The position numbers and the translations under genes were made by a program. The notes beneath the pieces were generated by a model, which made no database searches, had not been told where the DNA came from, and saw only the letters and a list, made by a program, of their open reading frames with translations. Positions 1 to 7,412 of a stretch of DNA of 37,117 bases are shown here, piece by piece; position 1 is the stretch's first letter; each line of letters opens with the position of its first letter. The stretch comes from Catenulispora sp. (GTDB lineage: Bacteria; Actinomycetota; Actinomycetes; Streptomycetales; Catenulisporaceae): the NCBI GenBank assembly GCA_013361685.1, contig JABFXP010000845.1, positions 1 through 37,117 on the forward strand, given 5' to 3'.

Positions 1-1
1 C

Positions 2-1147
2 CCGATTCCGGCACAGCAGTCTGCGGAGTCTGAGGCCGAGCCTGAGGTAGCGGCTGAAGACGCCGAGGAAGCCGTCGCGGACGAGCCGACCGAAGAACTC
101 CCGGTGGTCGCCGAGCAGAGTCCCGAGGAGTACGCGGCGGCGATCGTGTCCGAGGCGATCGACAGTGAGCTCGCGGAGGTGCTGAACGCGGGCGGGGTCC
201 TGGACCAGGCGATCGATGAGGCGACGACCTTCGTGGTCGCCGAATACGGGACGCGGGACACCGAGGCCTTGTTCGGTATGGCGCGGGCGATCCTCGAGGC
301 GGCTGCCGAGGGGGTGCGGCGTGACCTCGCCGCCGAGGTGATCGTCGGGGGGCGGGAGGCGGGTCCGCCGCTCGCGGCCGAGATCGCCGAAGCCGCGTCG
401 GAGTTCCGTGACGAGCAGGCGCTGGAGCTCGCGGCGCAGGCCGTGGCCGCGGCCGAGGCCGGCGACGACTCCACCGCCTTGGCCGCCGCCAACGAGGCCG
501 CCGCCGCTGAGGAGGCCGCGCTGCTGGCCGAGATGGTCGCTGAGGCCAACCGCGCCGATGAGGCCGAGGCCGCAGCCCACCAAGCCCACAGCGCGCCGCC
601 GGTCGAGGCGGAGCACGCGGCTCAGCAGCCTCAGACGCCCGCCCCCGCGGCACCCGCATTCGGCGTTCCGGCCCCCGCGGCCCCCGCCGGCGAAACCGTC
701 GACACCATAGCGGCACGCGCCGCCGCCGAGCAGGACGCCGAACTCCAGGCCGTCGCCCGGACCATGGGCCTCACCGACGGGGAGAACTTCGTGGTGCGCG
801 GCCCCGACGGCGAAGTGGTGGCCGAGGGCGTGCTCCAGCCGGAGTCCGCCGCCGCGCTGGCCGCCGAGGAGCCGGTGGCGGTCGTGGACGAACCGACGCT
901 GGTCTTCCAGCCGGTGCCGGACCAGCCGACCGTGGTGTACGACGAGTCGGCCGCCGTGGTGGACGAGGAAGTGGTCGAGGTCGTCGAGAGCCCCGACGCC
1001 TTCACCCCCGCCCCGCGCCGCCCCGGCGCCTTCGAAGAACGCACCTGGCAGCCCACCGACTCCGACGCCGACAGCACCCACTTCGGCGCGCCCCCCGGCT
1101 ACGGCCCGCCTCCCGCGCCGTCGCAGCCGTGGCGGAGCGGCAGCTGA
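2..1147 (+). CDS. Ala/Glu-rich protein of unknown function, 5'-truncated
   Basis: The frame is open from the window edge to a TGA at 1145-1147, so this is the C-terminal 381 residues of a longer protein whose start lies outside. A GTG at 104 has no convincing ribosome binding site and is probably internal. The visible part has an acidic beginning, then a helical Ala/Glu-rich stretch likely to form coiled coil (about bases 110-600), a Pro/Ala linker (about 600-700), a short section containing GLTDGENFVVRGPDGEVV, and an acidic then Pro-rich end. There is no signal peptide or membrane segment in the visible part. I do not recognise the family. It converges on the lipoprotein gene and is separated from it by 11-bp repeats and a hairpin. 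Confidence 0.75.
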   Translation, partial: PIPAQQSAESEAEPEVAAEDAEEAVADEPTEELPVVAEQSPEEYAAAIVSEAIDSELAEVLNAGGVLDQAIDEATTFVVAEYGTRDTEALFGMARAILEAAAEGVRRDLAAEVIVGGREAGPPLAAEIAEAASEFRDEQALELAAQAVAAAEAGDDSTALAAANEAAAAEEAALLAEMVAEANRADEAEAAAHQAHSAPPVEAEHAAQQPQTPAPAAPAFGVPAPAAPAGETVDTIAARAAAEQDAELQAVARTMGLTDGENFVVRGPDGEVVAEGVLQPESAAALAAEEPVAVVDEPTLVFQPVPDQPTVVYDESAAVVDEEVVEVVESPDAFTPAPRRPGAFEERTWQPTDSDADSTHFGAPPGYGPPPAPSQPWRSGS

Positions 1148-1170
1148 CACCAGCCGACGCCCAGCGGTCC

Positions 1171-1236
1171 TGAACCAGCCTTGAAGCAGCCCTGAAGCAG
1201 CCTTCCGGCAGCCCTCAAGCAGCTCTCAAGCGCTCC
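1171..1236. repeat. Six degenerate 11-bp tandem repeats
   Basis: Six consecutive 11-bp units start at 1171, 1182, 1193, 1204, 1215 and 1226. They read TGAACCAGCCT, TGAAGCAGCCC, TGAAGCAGCCT, TCCGGCAGCCC, TCAAGCAGCTC and TCAAGCGCTCC. They lie between two convergent genes and directly before the terminator hairpin. The function is unknown. Confidence 0.8.
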
Positions 1237-1237
1237 C

Positions 1238-1272
1238 GCCGCCCCGGTCCGGACTCCTCCGGCCGGGGCGGC
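1238..1272. terminator. Hairpin between convergent genes
   Basis: A perfect 10-bp stem is formed by GCCGCCCCGG (1238-1247) and CCGGGGCGGC (1263-1272) around a 15-nt loop. It sits between the stop of the upstream gene (1147) and that of the convergent lipoprotein (1287), so it could stop transcription from both sides. There is no T-tract, which is common for terminators in GC-rich actinomycetes. Confidence 0.65.
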
Positions 1273-1286
1273 TGGCGTTCATCCCC

Positions 1287-1967
1287 TCAACCCACCACGA
1301 TCGTGATCCGGATATCCGTCCAGTCCACAGGTGTGACACACCGCCGCGCTTCACCGCACATGTCCCGATGCGCCACGATCTGCGCCGTCCCGCGGGCGTG
1401 CGCCACGAAGGTCGTCGGCGGCTGCGTGCACGACGTCCCCGGCGGACGGCAGGCGATGTACATCGGCGAGACGCCCGGTTGCAGGACCGTCGGATCGGTC
1501 GACTTCGGCTGAGCCGGCCACGGGAACAGCTCCGCCTCGACTTCCTGCCCGAGCGCCACGTGGATCGTCGCGCCGTTCTGCGCGGGCGTCACGATCACCG
1601 TCCCGTGGGCCGTGCTCGGGGCGCTCGTCGGCGGCGCCGGCCGGGACGGCGGCTTCGTGCTCGGCGTCGGGTGGCTCGCCGTCGAGGAACCGCCGCCCGC
1701 TGGAGGCGCCGGGCTGCCGGAAGTGAACGCGGACGTGTTCGCCGTCGTTGTGCCGCCGGTGGTTCCCGCCGAGTCGCTCGGAGTCGGGGACGGGTTCGGG
1801 TCCGGTGCCGAGCCCTGCGTCGAACTGGCGGACACCGTGCCGGAGGCGGCCGTGGACGAAGCGGCGGCTTTCACCTGATCGGCCGTTGAAGAGCAGGAAA
1901 CCGTTGTGAAACCAACGAGAACGGCGCATACCGCCGCCGCGCTAACACAATGTCGGCGCGAGTGCAT
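1287..1967 (-). CDS. Putative secreted lipoprotein with Ser/Thr/Pro linker
   Basis: A 226-residue protein. The ATG at 1967 is chosen because GAGGAGG lies about 7 nt upstream and because it puts a classic lipoprotein signal at the N-terminus: MHSRR, a hydrophobic stretch, then TVSC with the lipidated Cys at residue 25. Frame continues upstream to 2060, but that only adds an Arg-rich leader. After the Cys comes a long Ser/Thr/Pro/Gly-rich linker, then a C-terminal domain of about 95 residues with four cysteines (IACRPPGTSC and DMCGEARRC) that could form two disulfides. That domain ends in a beta-strand-like ITIVVG and contains FVAHARGTAQIVAHR, reminiscent of Ig-like or chagasin-like beta domains. 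The fold is inference. It is expected on the outer face of the membrane; function unknown. Confidence 0.72.
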   Translation of the reverse strand: MHSRRHCVSAAAVCAVLVGFTTVSCSSTADQVKAAASSTAASGTVSASSTQGSAPDPNPSPTPSDSAGTTGGTTTANTSAFTSGSPAPPAGGGSSTASHPTPSTKPPSRPAPPTSAPSTAHGTVIVTPAQNGATIHVALGQEVEAELFPWPAQPKSTDPTVLQPGVSPMYIACRPPGTSCTQPPTTFVAHARGTAQIVAHRDMCGEARRCVTPVDWTDIRITIVVG

Positions 1968-2160
1968 CGCAGACCTCCTCGACGGGCGCGTGCGGCGTGT
2001 CCGTTCCTGACGGTACTCCCGCCGGGCGCGTCGTGAGTGGAGCCTGCGCAGATGGTGCAAGTCGATCCCGGAGAGCGGGCTGCGGCGCCCGTCTATATCA
2101 CATCACCTCCTGTTTTATCCGGTTGGATGATCTTCGTGGGGCGATGATCGTTGATCTTCC

Positions 2161-2176
2161 GGTGATCTCGATCACA
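2161..2176. promoter_or_regulatory. CRP/FNR-family-like operator
   Basis: GGTGATCTCGATCACA matches the CRP-family pattern TGTGA-N6-TCACA at 9 of 10 defined bases, and bases 2162-2175 are a perfect GTGATC/GATCAC inverted repeat. It lies about 195 bp upstream of the lipoprotein start and 255 bp upstream of nuoA, so it could act on either. Three further TGATC pentamers lie just before it (2128, 2145, 2152). The match to known family consensus is clear; function is inferred. Confidence 0.5.
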
Positions 2177-2238
2177 ATTGCCTGCCCCCCTGTGGCACAG
2201 CGCACACTCCACAGGCGTAGGATCAGCCCGAAAGATGG

Positions 2239-2337
2239 CACCGAGCGTCCGTGGCGATCATGGTCGCGCTTGTGAAACCGTTCACTGGCACCGTGGGTTC
2301 ACCAGCGGGACACCGAGCGTCGCGGAAGCTTGTGAAA
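2239..2337. repeat. Imperfect duplication in the nuoA leader
   Basis: CACCGAGCGTC occurs at 2239-2249 and again at 2311-2321 (72 bp apart). GCTTGTGAAA occurs at 2268-2277 and again at 2328-2337 (60 bp apart). The unequal distances suggest an old tandem duplication followed by a 12-bp indel. It carries both Rex-like operators. Confidence 0.65.
2270..2287. promoter_or_regulatory. Rex-like operator 1 upstream of nuoA
   Basis: TTGTGAAACCGTTCACTG matches the actinobacterial Rex operator TTGTGAA-N4-TTCACAA at 12 of 14 defined bases, with a perfect left half. Rex is the NADH/NAD+-sensing repressor known to control nuo in Streptomyces. The target and the regulation here are inferred. It lies about 145 bp before the nuoA ATG. 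Confidence 0.72.
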
Positions 2338-2347
2338 TCAGCCACAA
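2330..2347. promoter_or_regulatory. Rex-like operator 2 upstream of nuoA
   Basis: TTGTGAAATCAGCCACAA matches TTGTGAA-N4-TTCACAA at 12 of 14 defined bases. The left half is perfect and the right half ends in CACAA. It begins exactly 60 bp after operator 1, and its mismatches fall at different positions of the right half. It is 83 bp before nuoA. The sequence match is direct; Rex binding is inferred. Confidence 0.7.
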
Positions 2348-2378
2348 GTAGCGTGAGCAGGGCCCACCCGTCCTGAAA

Positions 2379-2408
2379 TTGACCCAGCCCTTCAAAATTT
2401 GGTACAGA
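2379..2408 (+). promoter_or_regulatory. Candidate nuoA promoter
   Basis: TTGACC (2379-2384) and TACAGA (2403-2408) are 18 bp apart. A start near 2415 would leave a leader of about 16 nt before the nuoA ATG at 2431. The -10 is imperfect. A second possible -10, TAGCGT at 2349-2354, lies immediately after the second Rex-like site and would be better placed for direct repression, so the real start is uncertain. Confidence 0.35.
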
Positions 2409-2430
2409 CCTGCCTGACAGGACGTCACCC

Positions 2431-2790
2431 ATGAACAGTTACGCGCCGATTCTGGTGCTCGGCGGTCTGGCCGCCGGGTTCGCCGTGTTCTCGGTCGTGT
2501 CCGGGATGCTCACCGGACCCAAGCGGTACAACCGCGCCAAGATGGAGGCCTACGAGTGCGGCATCGAGCCCACTCCGCAGCCGGTCGGTGGCGGCCGCTT
2601 CCCGGTGAAGTACTACCTGACCGCAATGCTCTTCATCATCTTCGACATCGAGATCGTCTTCCTGTACCCGTGGGCGGTGCGGTTCGACTCGCTGGGCTGG
2701 TTCGGCCTGGTCGAGATGGTGTTCTTCATCCTCACCGTCTTCGTCGCCTACGCCTACGTGTGGCGCCGCGGTGGATTGGAATGGGACTGA
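2431..2790 (+). CDS. nuoA: NADH-quinone oxidoreductase subunit A
   Basis: A 119-residue membrane subunit of complex I (NDH-1), first gene of a complete nuoA-N operon. It has three hydrophobic segments, at about residues 5-25, 60-80 and 88-110. Family signatures are present: YECGIEP in the first loop (the flexible loop near the quinone site), then VKYYLTAMLFIIFDIEIVFLYPWA. It helps anchor the hydrophilic arm and frames the quinone chamber. The ATG at 2431 is preceded by a weak GACAGGAC. nuoB follows after 3 bp. The long upstream region with Rex-like operators is the only sizeable gap before the operon, so it probably controls all 14 genes. Confidence 0.97.
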   Translation: MNSYAPILVLGGLAAGFAVFSVVSGMLTGPKRYNRAKMEAYECGIEPTPQPVGGGRFPVKYYLTAMLFIIFDIEIVFLYPWAVRFDSLGWFGLVEMVFFILTVFVAYAYVWRRGGLEWD

Positions 2791-2793
2791 CAC

Positions 2794-3348
2794 ATGGGCC
2801 TGGAAGAGAAACTCCCCGCGGGGTTCCTGCTCACCACCGTCGAGGGCCTGGCGGGCTACATGCGCAAGTCGTCGGTGTGGCCGGCGACCTTCGGTCTGGC
2901 CTGCTGCGCCATCGAGATGATGGCCACCGGCGCCGGCCGGTATGACCTGGCGCGCTTCGGCATGGAGCGGTTCTCCGCCACGCCCCGCCAGGCGGACCTG
3001 ATGATCGTGGCCGGCCGGGTGAGCCAGAAGATGGCCCCGGTGCTGCGCCAGGTCTACGACCAGATGGCGAACCCCAAGTGGGTCATCGCGATGGGCGTGT
3101 GCGCCTCCAGCGGCGGCATGTTCAACAACTACGCGATCGTGCAGGGCGTGGACCACATCGTCCCGGTCGACATCTACCTGCCCGGCTGCCCGCCGCGTCC
3201 GGAGATGCTCCTGGACGCGATCCTGAAGCTGCACGAGCAGATCCAGAACATGCCGCTGGGCGTGAACCGCAAGAAGGCGGCGGAGGAGGCCGAGAAGGCC
3301 GCCATGAACGCCAAGCCGACCATCCTGATGGAAGGGCTCCTCCGGTGA
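2794..3348 (+). CDS. nuoB: NADH-quinone oxidoreductase subunit B
   Basis: A 184-residue peripheral subunit that binds the terminal 4Fe-4S cluster N2, which reduces menaquinone. The four ligands are visible: tandem Cys37-Cys38 ([10 protein letters not shown]), Cys103 (GVCASSGG) and Cys132 (LPGCPPRPE). The region [22 protein letters not shown] is typical of the family and contributes to the quinone pocket with NuoD. The C-terminal tail of about 30 residues is charged and probably disordered. The gene starts 3 bp after nuoA and overlaps nuoC by 4 bp (GTGA). Confidence 0.97.
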   Translation: MGLEEKLPAGFLLTTVEGLAGYMRKSSVWPATFGLACCAIEMMATGAGRYDLARFGMERFSATPRQADLMIVAGRVSQKMAPVLRQVYDQMANPKWVIAMGVCASSGGMFNNYAIVQGVDHIVPVDIYLPGCPPRPEMLLDAILKLHEQIQNMPLGVNRKKAAEEAEKAAMNAKPTILMEGLLR

Positions 3349-4052
3349 CTGAGAACGTACCCGCGCTGCCGGAGCGGGGAGCCGAGCCGGCGGGCGGCGA
3401 GCTGATCGCCACCCGCAAGGGCATGTTCGGCGCCCGTGACGGCGGCGACACCTCCGGCTACGGCGGCCTGGTCCGCCGGGTCGAGCTGCCCGGCGCCAGC
3501 GAGCGGCCCTTCGGGGGCTACTTCGACGTCGTCGCCGACGAGCTCGAAGGCGCCTTGGAGGAGCAGGGCCTGCCGCTGGAGGCGATCAGCGCCTACGTGG
3601 TGTACCGCGGCCAGCTGACCATCCACGTGCCGCGCGAGCACCTGGTGCGGGTGGCCCGCACCCTGCGCGACGACCCGGCGCTGCGCTTCGAGCTGTGCCT
3701 GGGCGTCACCGGGATCCACTTCCCGGAGGAGGGCGGCCGCGAACTGCACAGCGTCGCCGGGCTGCTGAGCATCACGCACAACCGCCGGATCCGGCTGGAG
3801 ACCACGGCCCCCGACGTCGACCCGCACATCCCCTCGCTCTACGACGTCTACCCGACGGTGGACTGGCACGAGCGCGAGAGCTACGACATGTTCGGCATCG
3901 TCTACGACGGCCACCCCGGCCTGACCCGGATCCTGATGCCGGACGACTGGCTGGGCCATCCCCAGCGCAAGGACTACCCGCTCGGCGGCATCCCCGTCGA
4001 GTTCAAGGGCGCGCAGATCCCGGCTCCGGACCAGCGGAGGGCCTACTCATGA
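3345..4052 (+). CDS. nuoC: NADH-quinone oxidoreductase subunit C
   Basis: A 235-residue 30-kDa-type subunit of the connecting arm, with no cofactor. The GTG at 3345 is chosen because it overlaps the nuoB stop (GTGA) and starts the typical protein; the longer open frame is inside nuoB. The family signature [19 protein letters not shown] is followed by [23 protein letters not shown], which packs against NuoD. An N-terminal extension of about 45 residues, rich in Gly/Glu/Arg ([19 protein letters not shown]), is seen in actinobacterial homologues. nuoC is a separate gene, not fused to nuoD as in E. coli. It overlaps nuoD by 4 bp (ATGA). Confidence 0.95.
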   Translation: MTENVPALPERGAEPAGGELIATRKGMFGARDGGDTSGYGGLVRRVELPGASERPFGGYFDVVADELEGALEEQGLPLEAISAYVVYRGQLTIHVPREHLVRVARTLRDDPALRFELCLGVTGIHFPEEGGRELHSVAGLLSITHNRRIRLETTAPDVDPHIPSLYDVYPTVDWHERESYDMFGIVYDGHPGLTRILMPDDWLGHPQRKDYPLGGIPVEFKGAQIPAPDQRRAYS

Positions 4053-5404
4053 CAGTCATCGACGGCAGTGCTCAGTCCGAGGCCGCGGACGAGACGCAGG
4101 AACCCACCGAAGGGCGGGTCTTCACCGTCTCCGGCGGCGACTGGGACGACATCCTGGCCGGCCTGCAGGAGAGCCCGGAAGAGCGCATCGTCGTCAACAT
4201 GGGCCCGCAGCACCCGTCCACGCACGGCGTGCTCCGGGTGATCCTGGAGATCGACGGCGAGACGGTGACCGAGGCCCGCTGCGGCATCGGCTACCTGCAC
4301 ACCGGCATCGAGAAGAACACCGAGTTCCGAAGCTGGGTGCAGGGCACCACCTTCGTGACCCGCATGGACTACCTCACGCCGCTGTTCAACGAGACGGCGT
4401 ACTGCCTGGCGGTGGAGAAGGCGCTGGACATCGAGGCGCAGATCCCGGAGCGGGCCAGCGTCATCCGGGTCCTGATGATGGAGCTGAACCGGATCTCCAG
4501 CCACCTGGTCTGCCTGGCCACCGGCGGCATGGAGATGGGCGCGCTGACCATGATGACCGCGGGCTTCCGCGAGCGCGAGGAGACGCTGGACCTCTTCGAG
4601 TTCATCACCGGTCTGCGGATGAACCACGCCTACGTGCGTCCCGGCGGCGTCGCGCAGGACCTGCCGCCCGGCGCGGTGGACAAGATCGGCAACTACGTCA
4701 AGCTGATGCGCAAGCGGTTCCCGGACTACGCCAAGCTGTGCAACGAGAACCCGATCTTCCGCGGCCGCACCGAGGGCGTGGGCTACCTGGACCTGGCCGG
4801 CTGCATGGCGCTGGGCATCACCGGCCCGGTGCTGCGCAGTGCCGGGCTCCCGCACGACCTGCGCAAGTCCGAGCCCTACTGCGGGTACGAGACCTACGAG
4901 TTCGACGTGCCCACCTGGGACACCGCCGACTCCTACGGGCGCTACCGGGTCCGGCTGGCCGAGATGTACGAGTCGCTGCGGATCGTCGAGCAGTGCCTGG
5001 ACCGGATCCAGCGCACCCAGGGCCAGCCGGTCATGGTCGAGGACCGCAAGATCGCCTGGCCCGCGCAGCTGGCCCTGGGCAGCGACGGCATGGGCAACAG
5101 CCTGGACCACATCCGGCACATCATGGGCGACTCCATGGAGGCCCTGATCCACCACTTCAAGCTGGTGACCGAGGGCTTCCACGTCCCGCCGGGGCAGGTC
5201 TACACGGCGGTGGAGTCCCCCAAGGGCGAGCTCGGCGTGCACGTGGTCTCCGACGGCGGCACGCGGCCGTACCGGGTCCACTTCCGGGACCCGTCCTTCA
5301 CGAACCTGCAGGCGACCGCGGCGATGTGCGAGGGCGGCCAGCTGGCCGACGTCATCGTCGCCATCGCCTCGCTCGACCCGGTCATGGGCGGAGTGGACCG
5401 TTGA
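4049..5404 (+). CDS. nuoD: NADH-quinone oxidoreductase subunit D
   Basis: A 451-residue 49-kDa subunit related to the large subunit of NiFe hydrogenases but without the metal-binding cysteines. It forms most of the quinone-binding cavity with NuoB. Signatures are [13 protein letters not shown] at residues 51-63 (the loop that holds the quinone headgroup), [10 protein letters not shown], and a C-terminal [11 protein letters not shown]. The ATG at 4049 overlaps the nuoC stop and has CGGAGGG about 8 nt upstream. The first 45 residues are acidic and variable. It overlaps nuoE by 3 bp (TTGA arrangement). Confidence 0.97.
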   Translation: MTVIDGSAQSEAADETQEPTEGRVFTVSGGDWDDILAGLQESPEERIVVNMGPQHPSTHGVLRVILEIDGETVTEARCGIGYLHTGIEKNTEFRSWVQGTTFVTRMDYLTPLFNETAYCLAVEKALDIEAQIPERASVIRVLMMELNRISSHLVCLATGGMEMGALTMMTAGFREREETLDLFEFITGLRMNHAYVRPGGVAQDLPPGAVDKIGNYVKLMRKRFPDYAKLCNENPIFRGRTEGVGYLDLAGCMALGITGPVLRSAGLPHDLRKSEPYCGYETYEFDVPTWDTADSYGRYRVRLAEMYESLRIVEQCLDRIQRTQGQPVMVEDRKIAWPAQLALGSDGMGNSLDHIRHIMGDSMEALIHHFKLVTEGFHVPPGQVYTAVESPKGELGVHVVSDGGTRPYRVHFRDPSFTNLQATAAMCEGGQLADVIVAIASLDPVMGGVDR

Positions 5405-6087
5405 ACGATCAGAGTGCCTACGAACACCTCAGGAAGCTGGACGGCGACGCGGCCGAGATCATCTCCCGCTACCCGCAGTCCGGCTCGGCGCTCCTGCCGT
5501 TGCTGCACCTGGTGCAGAGCGAGGAGGGCTACGTCTCCCCGGCGGGCATCGAATACTGCGCCGACAAGCTGGGACTGTCCACCGCCGAGGTCTCGGCGGT
5601 GTCGACGTTCTACACCATGTACAAGCGGCGTCCGGTCGGCGACTACCACGTCGGCGTGTGCACCAACACCCTGTGCGCGGTGATGGGTGGCGACGCGATC
5701 TTCGCCCGGCTCAAGGACCACCTCGGCGTCGGCAACGACGAGACCACCGAGGACGGCCGGCTCACGCTGGAGCACATCGAGTGCAACGCCGCGTGCGACT
5801 TCGCGCCGGTGATGACCGTCAACTGGGAGTTCATGGACGACATGACCCCGGACAAGGCGGTGCTGCTGGTCGACGAGCTGCGCGCGGGCAAGGACGTGCA
5901 GTCCACCCGCGGCCCGGCGCTGTGCACGTTCAAGCAGGCCGAGCGGATCCTGGCCGGATTCGAGGACTCCCGGCCCGGGGCGGTGGCCGCCGGCGGCGCC
6001 GCCGGGCACGCCTCGCTGGCCGGTCTGCACGTCTCGCAGGGCCGGACCCCGACCGGACCGGTCGCAACCACGGAGGCGTCCGAATAA
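5401..6087 (+). CDS. nuoE: NADH-quinone oxidoreductase subunit E
   Basis: A 228-residue thioredoxin-fold subunit of the NADH dehydrogenase module that carries 2Fe-2S cluster N1a. The ligands are Cys87 and Cys92 (VCTNTLC) and Cys128 and Cys132 (ECNAAC). The start is a TTG at 5401 overlapping the nuoD stop, with GGAG about 7 nt upstream; no in-frame ATG or GTG fits. The C-terminal extension of about 60 residues beyond the core, rich in Gly/Ala, is longer than in E. coli and probably disordered. The stop overlaps the nuoF start by one base (TAATG). Confidence 0.95.
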   Translation: MNDQSAYEHLRKLDGDAAEIISRYPQSGSALLPLLHLVQSEEGYVSPAGIEYCADKLGLSTAEVSAVSTFYTMYKRRPVGDYHVGVCTNTLCAVMGGDAIFARLKDHLGVGNDETTEDGRLTLEHIECNAACDFAPVMTVNWEFMDDMTPDKAVLLVDELRAGKDVQSTRGPALCTFKQAERILAGFEDSRPGAVAAGGAAGHASLAGLHVSQGRTPTGPVATTEASE

Positions 6088-7412
6088 TGGCACCCGAACT
6101 CACTCCCGTCCTGTCCCGGGGCTGGCTGGACTCCGAGCCCTGGACGCTCGCCGGCTACCAGCGGCGCGACGGCTACACCGCCGTCAAGCAGGCGCTGCGG
6201 ATGCACCCGGACGAGGTGATCCAGCTCGTCAAGGACTCCGGCCTGCGCGGCCGCGGCGGCGCGGGCTTCCCCACCGGCATGAAGTGGGGCTTCATCCCGC
6301 AGAACGACGGCAAGCCGCACTACCTGGTGGTGAACGCCGACGAGTCCGAGCCGGGCACCTGCAAGGACATCCCGTTCATCATGGCCAACCCGCACGAGCT
6401 GGTGGAGGGCGTGATCATCGCGTGCTACGCGATCCGCGCCAACCACGCGTTCATCTACGTGCGCGGCGAGGTGCTGCACGTGCTGCGCCGGTTGCAGGCC
6501 GCGGTGCGCGAGGCCTACGAGGCCGGCTTCCTCGGGAAGAACGTCCTGGGCACCGACTTCGACCTCGAACTCACCGTGCACGCCGGAGCCGGCGCCTACA
6601 TCTGCGGTGAGGAGACGGCGCTGCTGGACTCGCTGGAGGGTAAGCGCGGACAACCCCGTCTGCGTCCCCCCTTCCCGGCCATCGCGGGGCTCTACGCCAG
6701 CCCCACTGTGGTGAACAACGTCGAGTCCATCGGTTCGGTTCCCGCGATCGTGCGCAACGGCGTGGACTGGTTCAAGGGCATGGGCAGCGAGAAGTCCCCG
6801 GGCTTCACGCTGTACTCGCTGTCCGGCCACGTGAAGCACCCCGGCCAGTACGAGGCACCGCTCGGCATCACGCTGCGCGAGCTGCTGGACTACGCCGGCG
6901 GCGTGCGCCCCGGGCACCGGCTGAAGTTCTGGACCCCCGGCGGGTCCTCCACGCCGATGTTCACCGAGGAGCACCTCGACACCGTCCTGGACTACGAGGG
7001 CGTCGGCGCGGCGGGCTCCATGCTCGGCACCAAGGCCCTGCAGATCTTCGACGAGACCACCTGCGTGGTGCGCGCGGTACTGCGCTGGACCGAGTTCTAC
7101 GCGCACGAGTCCTGCGGCAAGTGCACACCGTGCCGTGAGGGCACCTACTGGCTCGTGCAGATCCTCAAGCGCCTGGAGAAGGGCGACGGCTCCGAGGACG
7201 ACCTCGGCAAGCTGCTGGACCTGTGCGACAACATCATGGGCAAGGCCTTCTGCGCCCTCGGCGACGGCGCCACCGCGCCGATCACGTCCTCGATCAAGTA
7301 CTTCCGGGACGAGTACCTGGAGCACTTCGAGCGTGGCGGGTGCCCCTTCGACCCGTCCCTGTCCACCGCGTGGGCCGACAGCCCGCTGTCATTCGCGAGG
7401 ACCAGCGCATGA
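6087..7412 (+). CDS. nuoF: NADH-quinone oxidoreductase subunit F (NADH-binding)
   Basis: A 441-residue subunit that binds NADH and FMN and carries 4Fe-4S cluster N3; it oxidises NADH. Visible motifs are [15 protein letters not shown] at residues 55-69 (nucleotide/FMN binding), [12 protein letters not shown] at 83-94, [19 protein letters not shown] at 167-185, and cluster ligands Cys343, Cys346, Cys349 (SCGKCTPC) with Cys389 (AFCALG). The ATG at 6087 follows CGGAGGC. With NuoE and NuoG it completes the NADH input module, so this is a true NADH-using complex I rather than the NuoEFG-less ferredoxin type. It overlaps nuoG by 4 bp. Confidence 0.97.
   Translation: MAPELTPVLSRGWLDSEPWTLAGYQRRDGYTAVKQALRMHPDEVIQLVKDSGLRGRGGAGFPTGMKWGFIPQNDGKPHYLVVNADESEPGTCKDIPFIMANPHELVEGVIIACYAIRANHAFIYVRGEVLHVLRRLQAAVREAYEAGFLGKNVLGTDFDLELTVHAGAGAYICGEETALLDSLEGKRGQPRLRPPFPAIAGLYASPTVVNNVESIGSVPAIVRNGVDWFKGMGSEKSPGFTLYSLSGHVKHPGQYEAPLGITLRELLDYAGGVRPGHRLKFWTPGGSSTPMFTEEHLDTVLDYEGVGAAGSMLGTKALQIFDETTCVVRAVLRWTEFYAHESCGKCTPCREGTYWLVQILKRLEKGDGSEDDLGKLLDLCDNIMGKAFCALGDGATAPITSSIKYFRDEYLEHFERGGCPFDPSLSTAWADSPLSFARTSA

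Noticed and set aside
104-1147. GTG at 104 as the true start of the first gene
   Set aside because: No ribosome binding site, and the same frame continues open with similar composition to the window edge.
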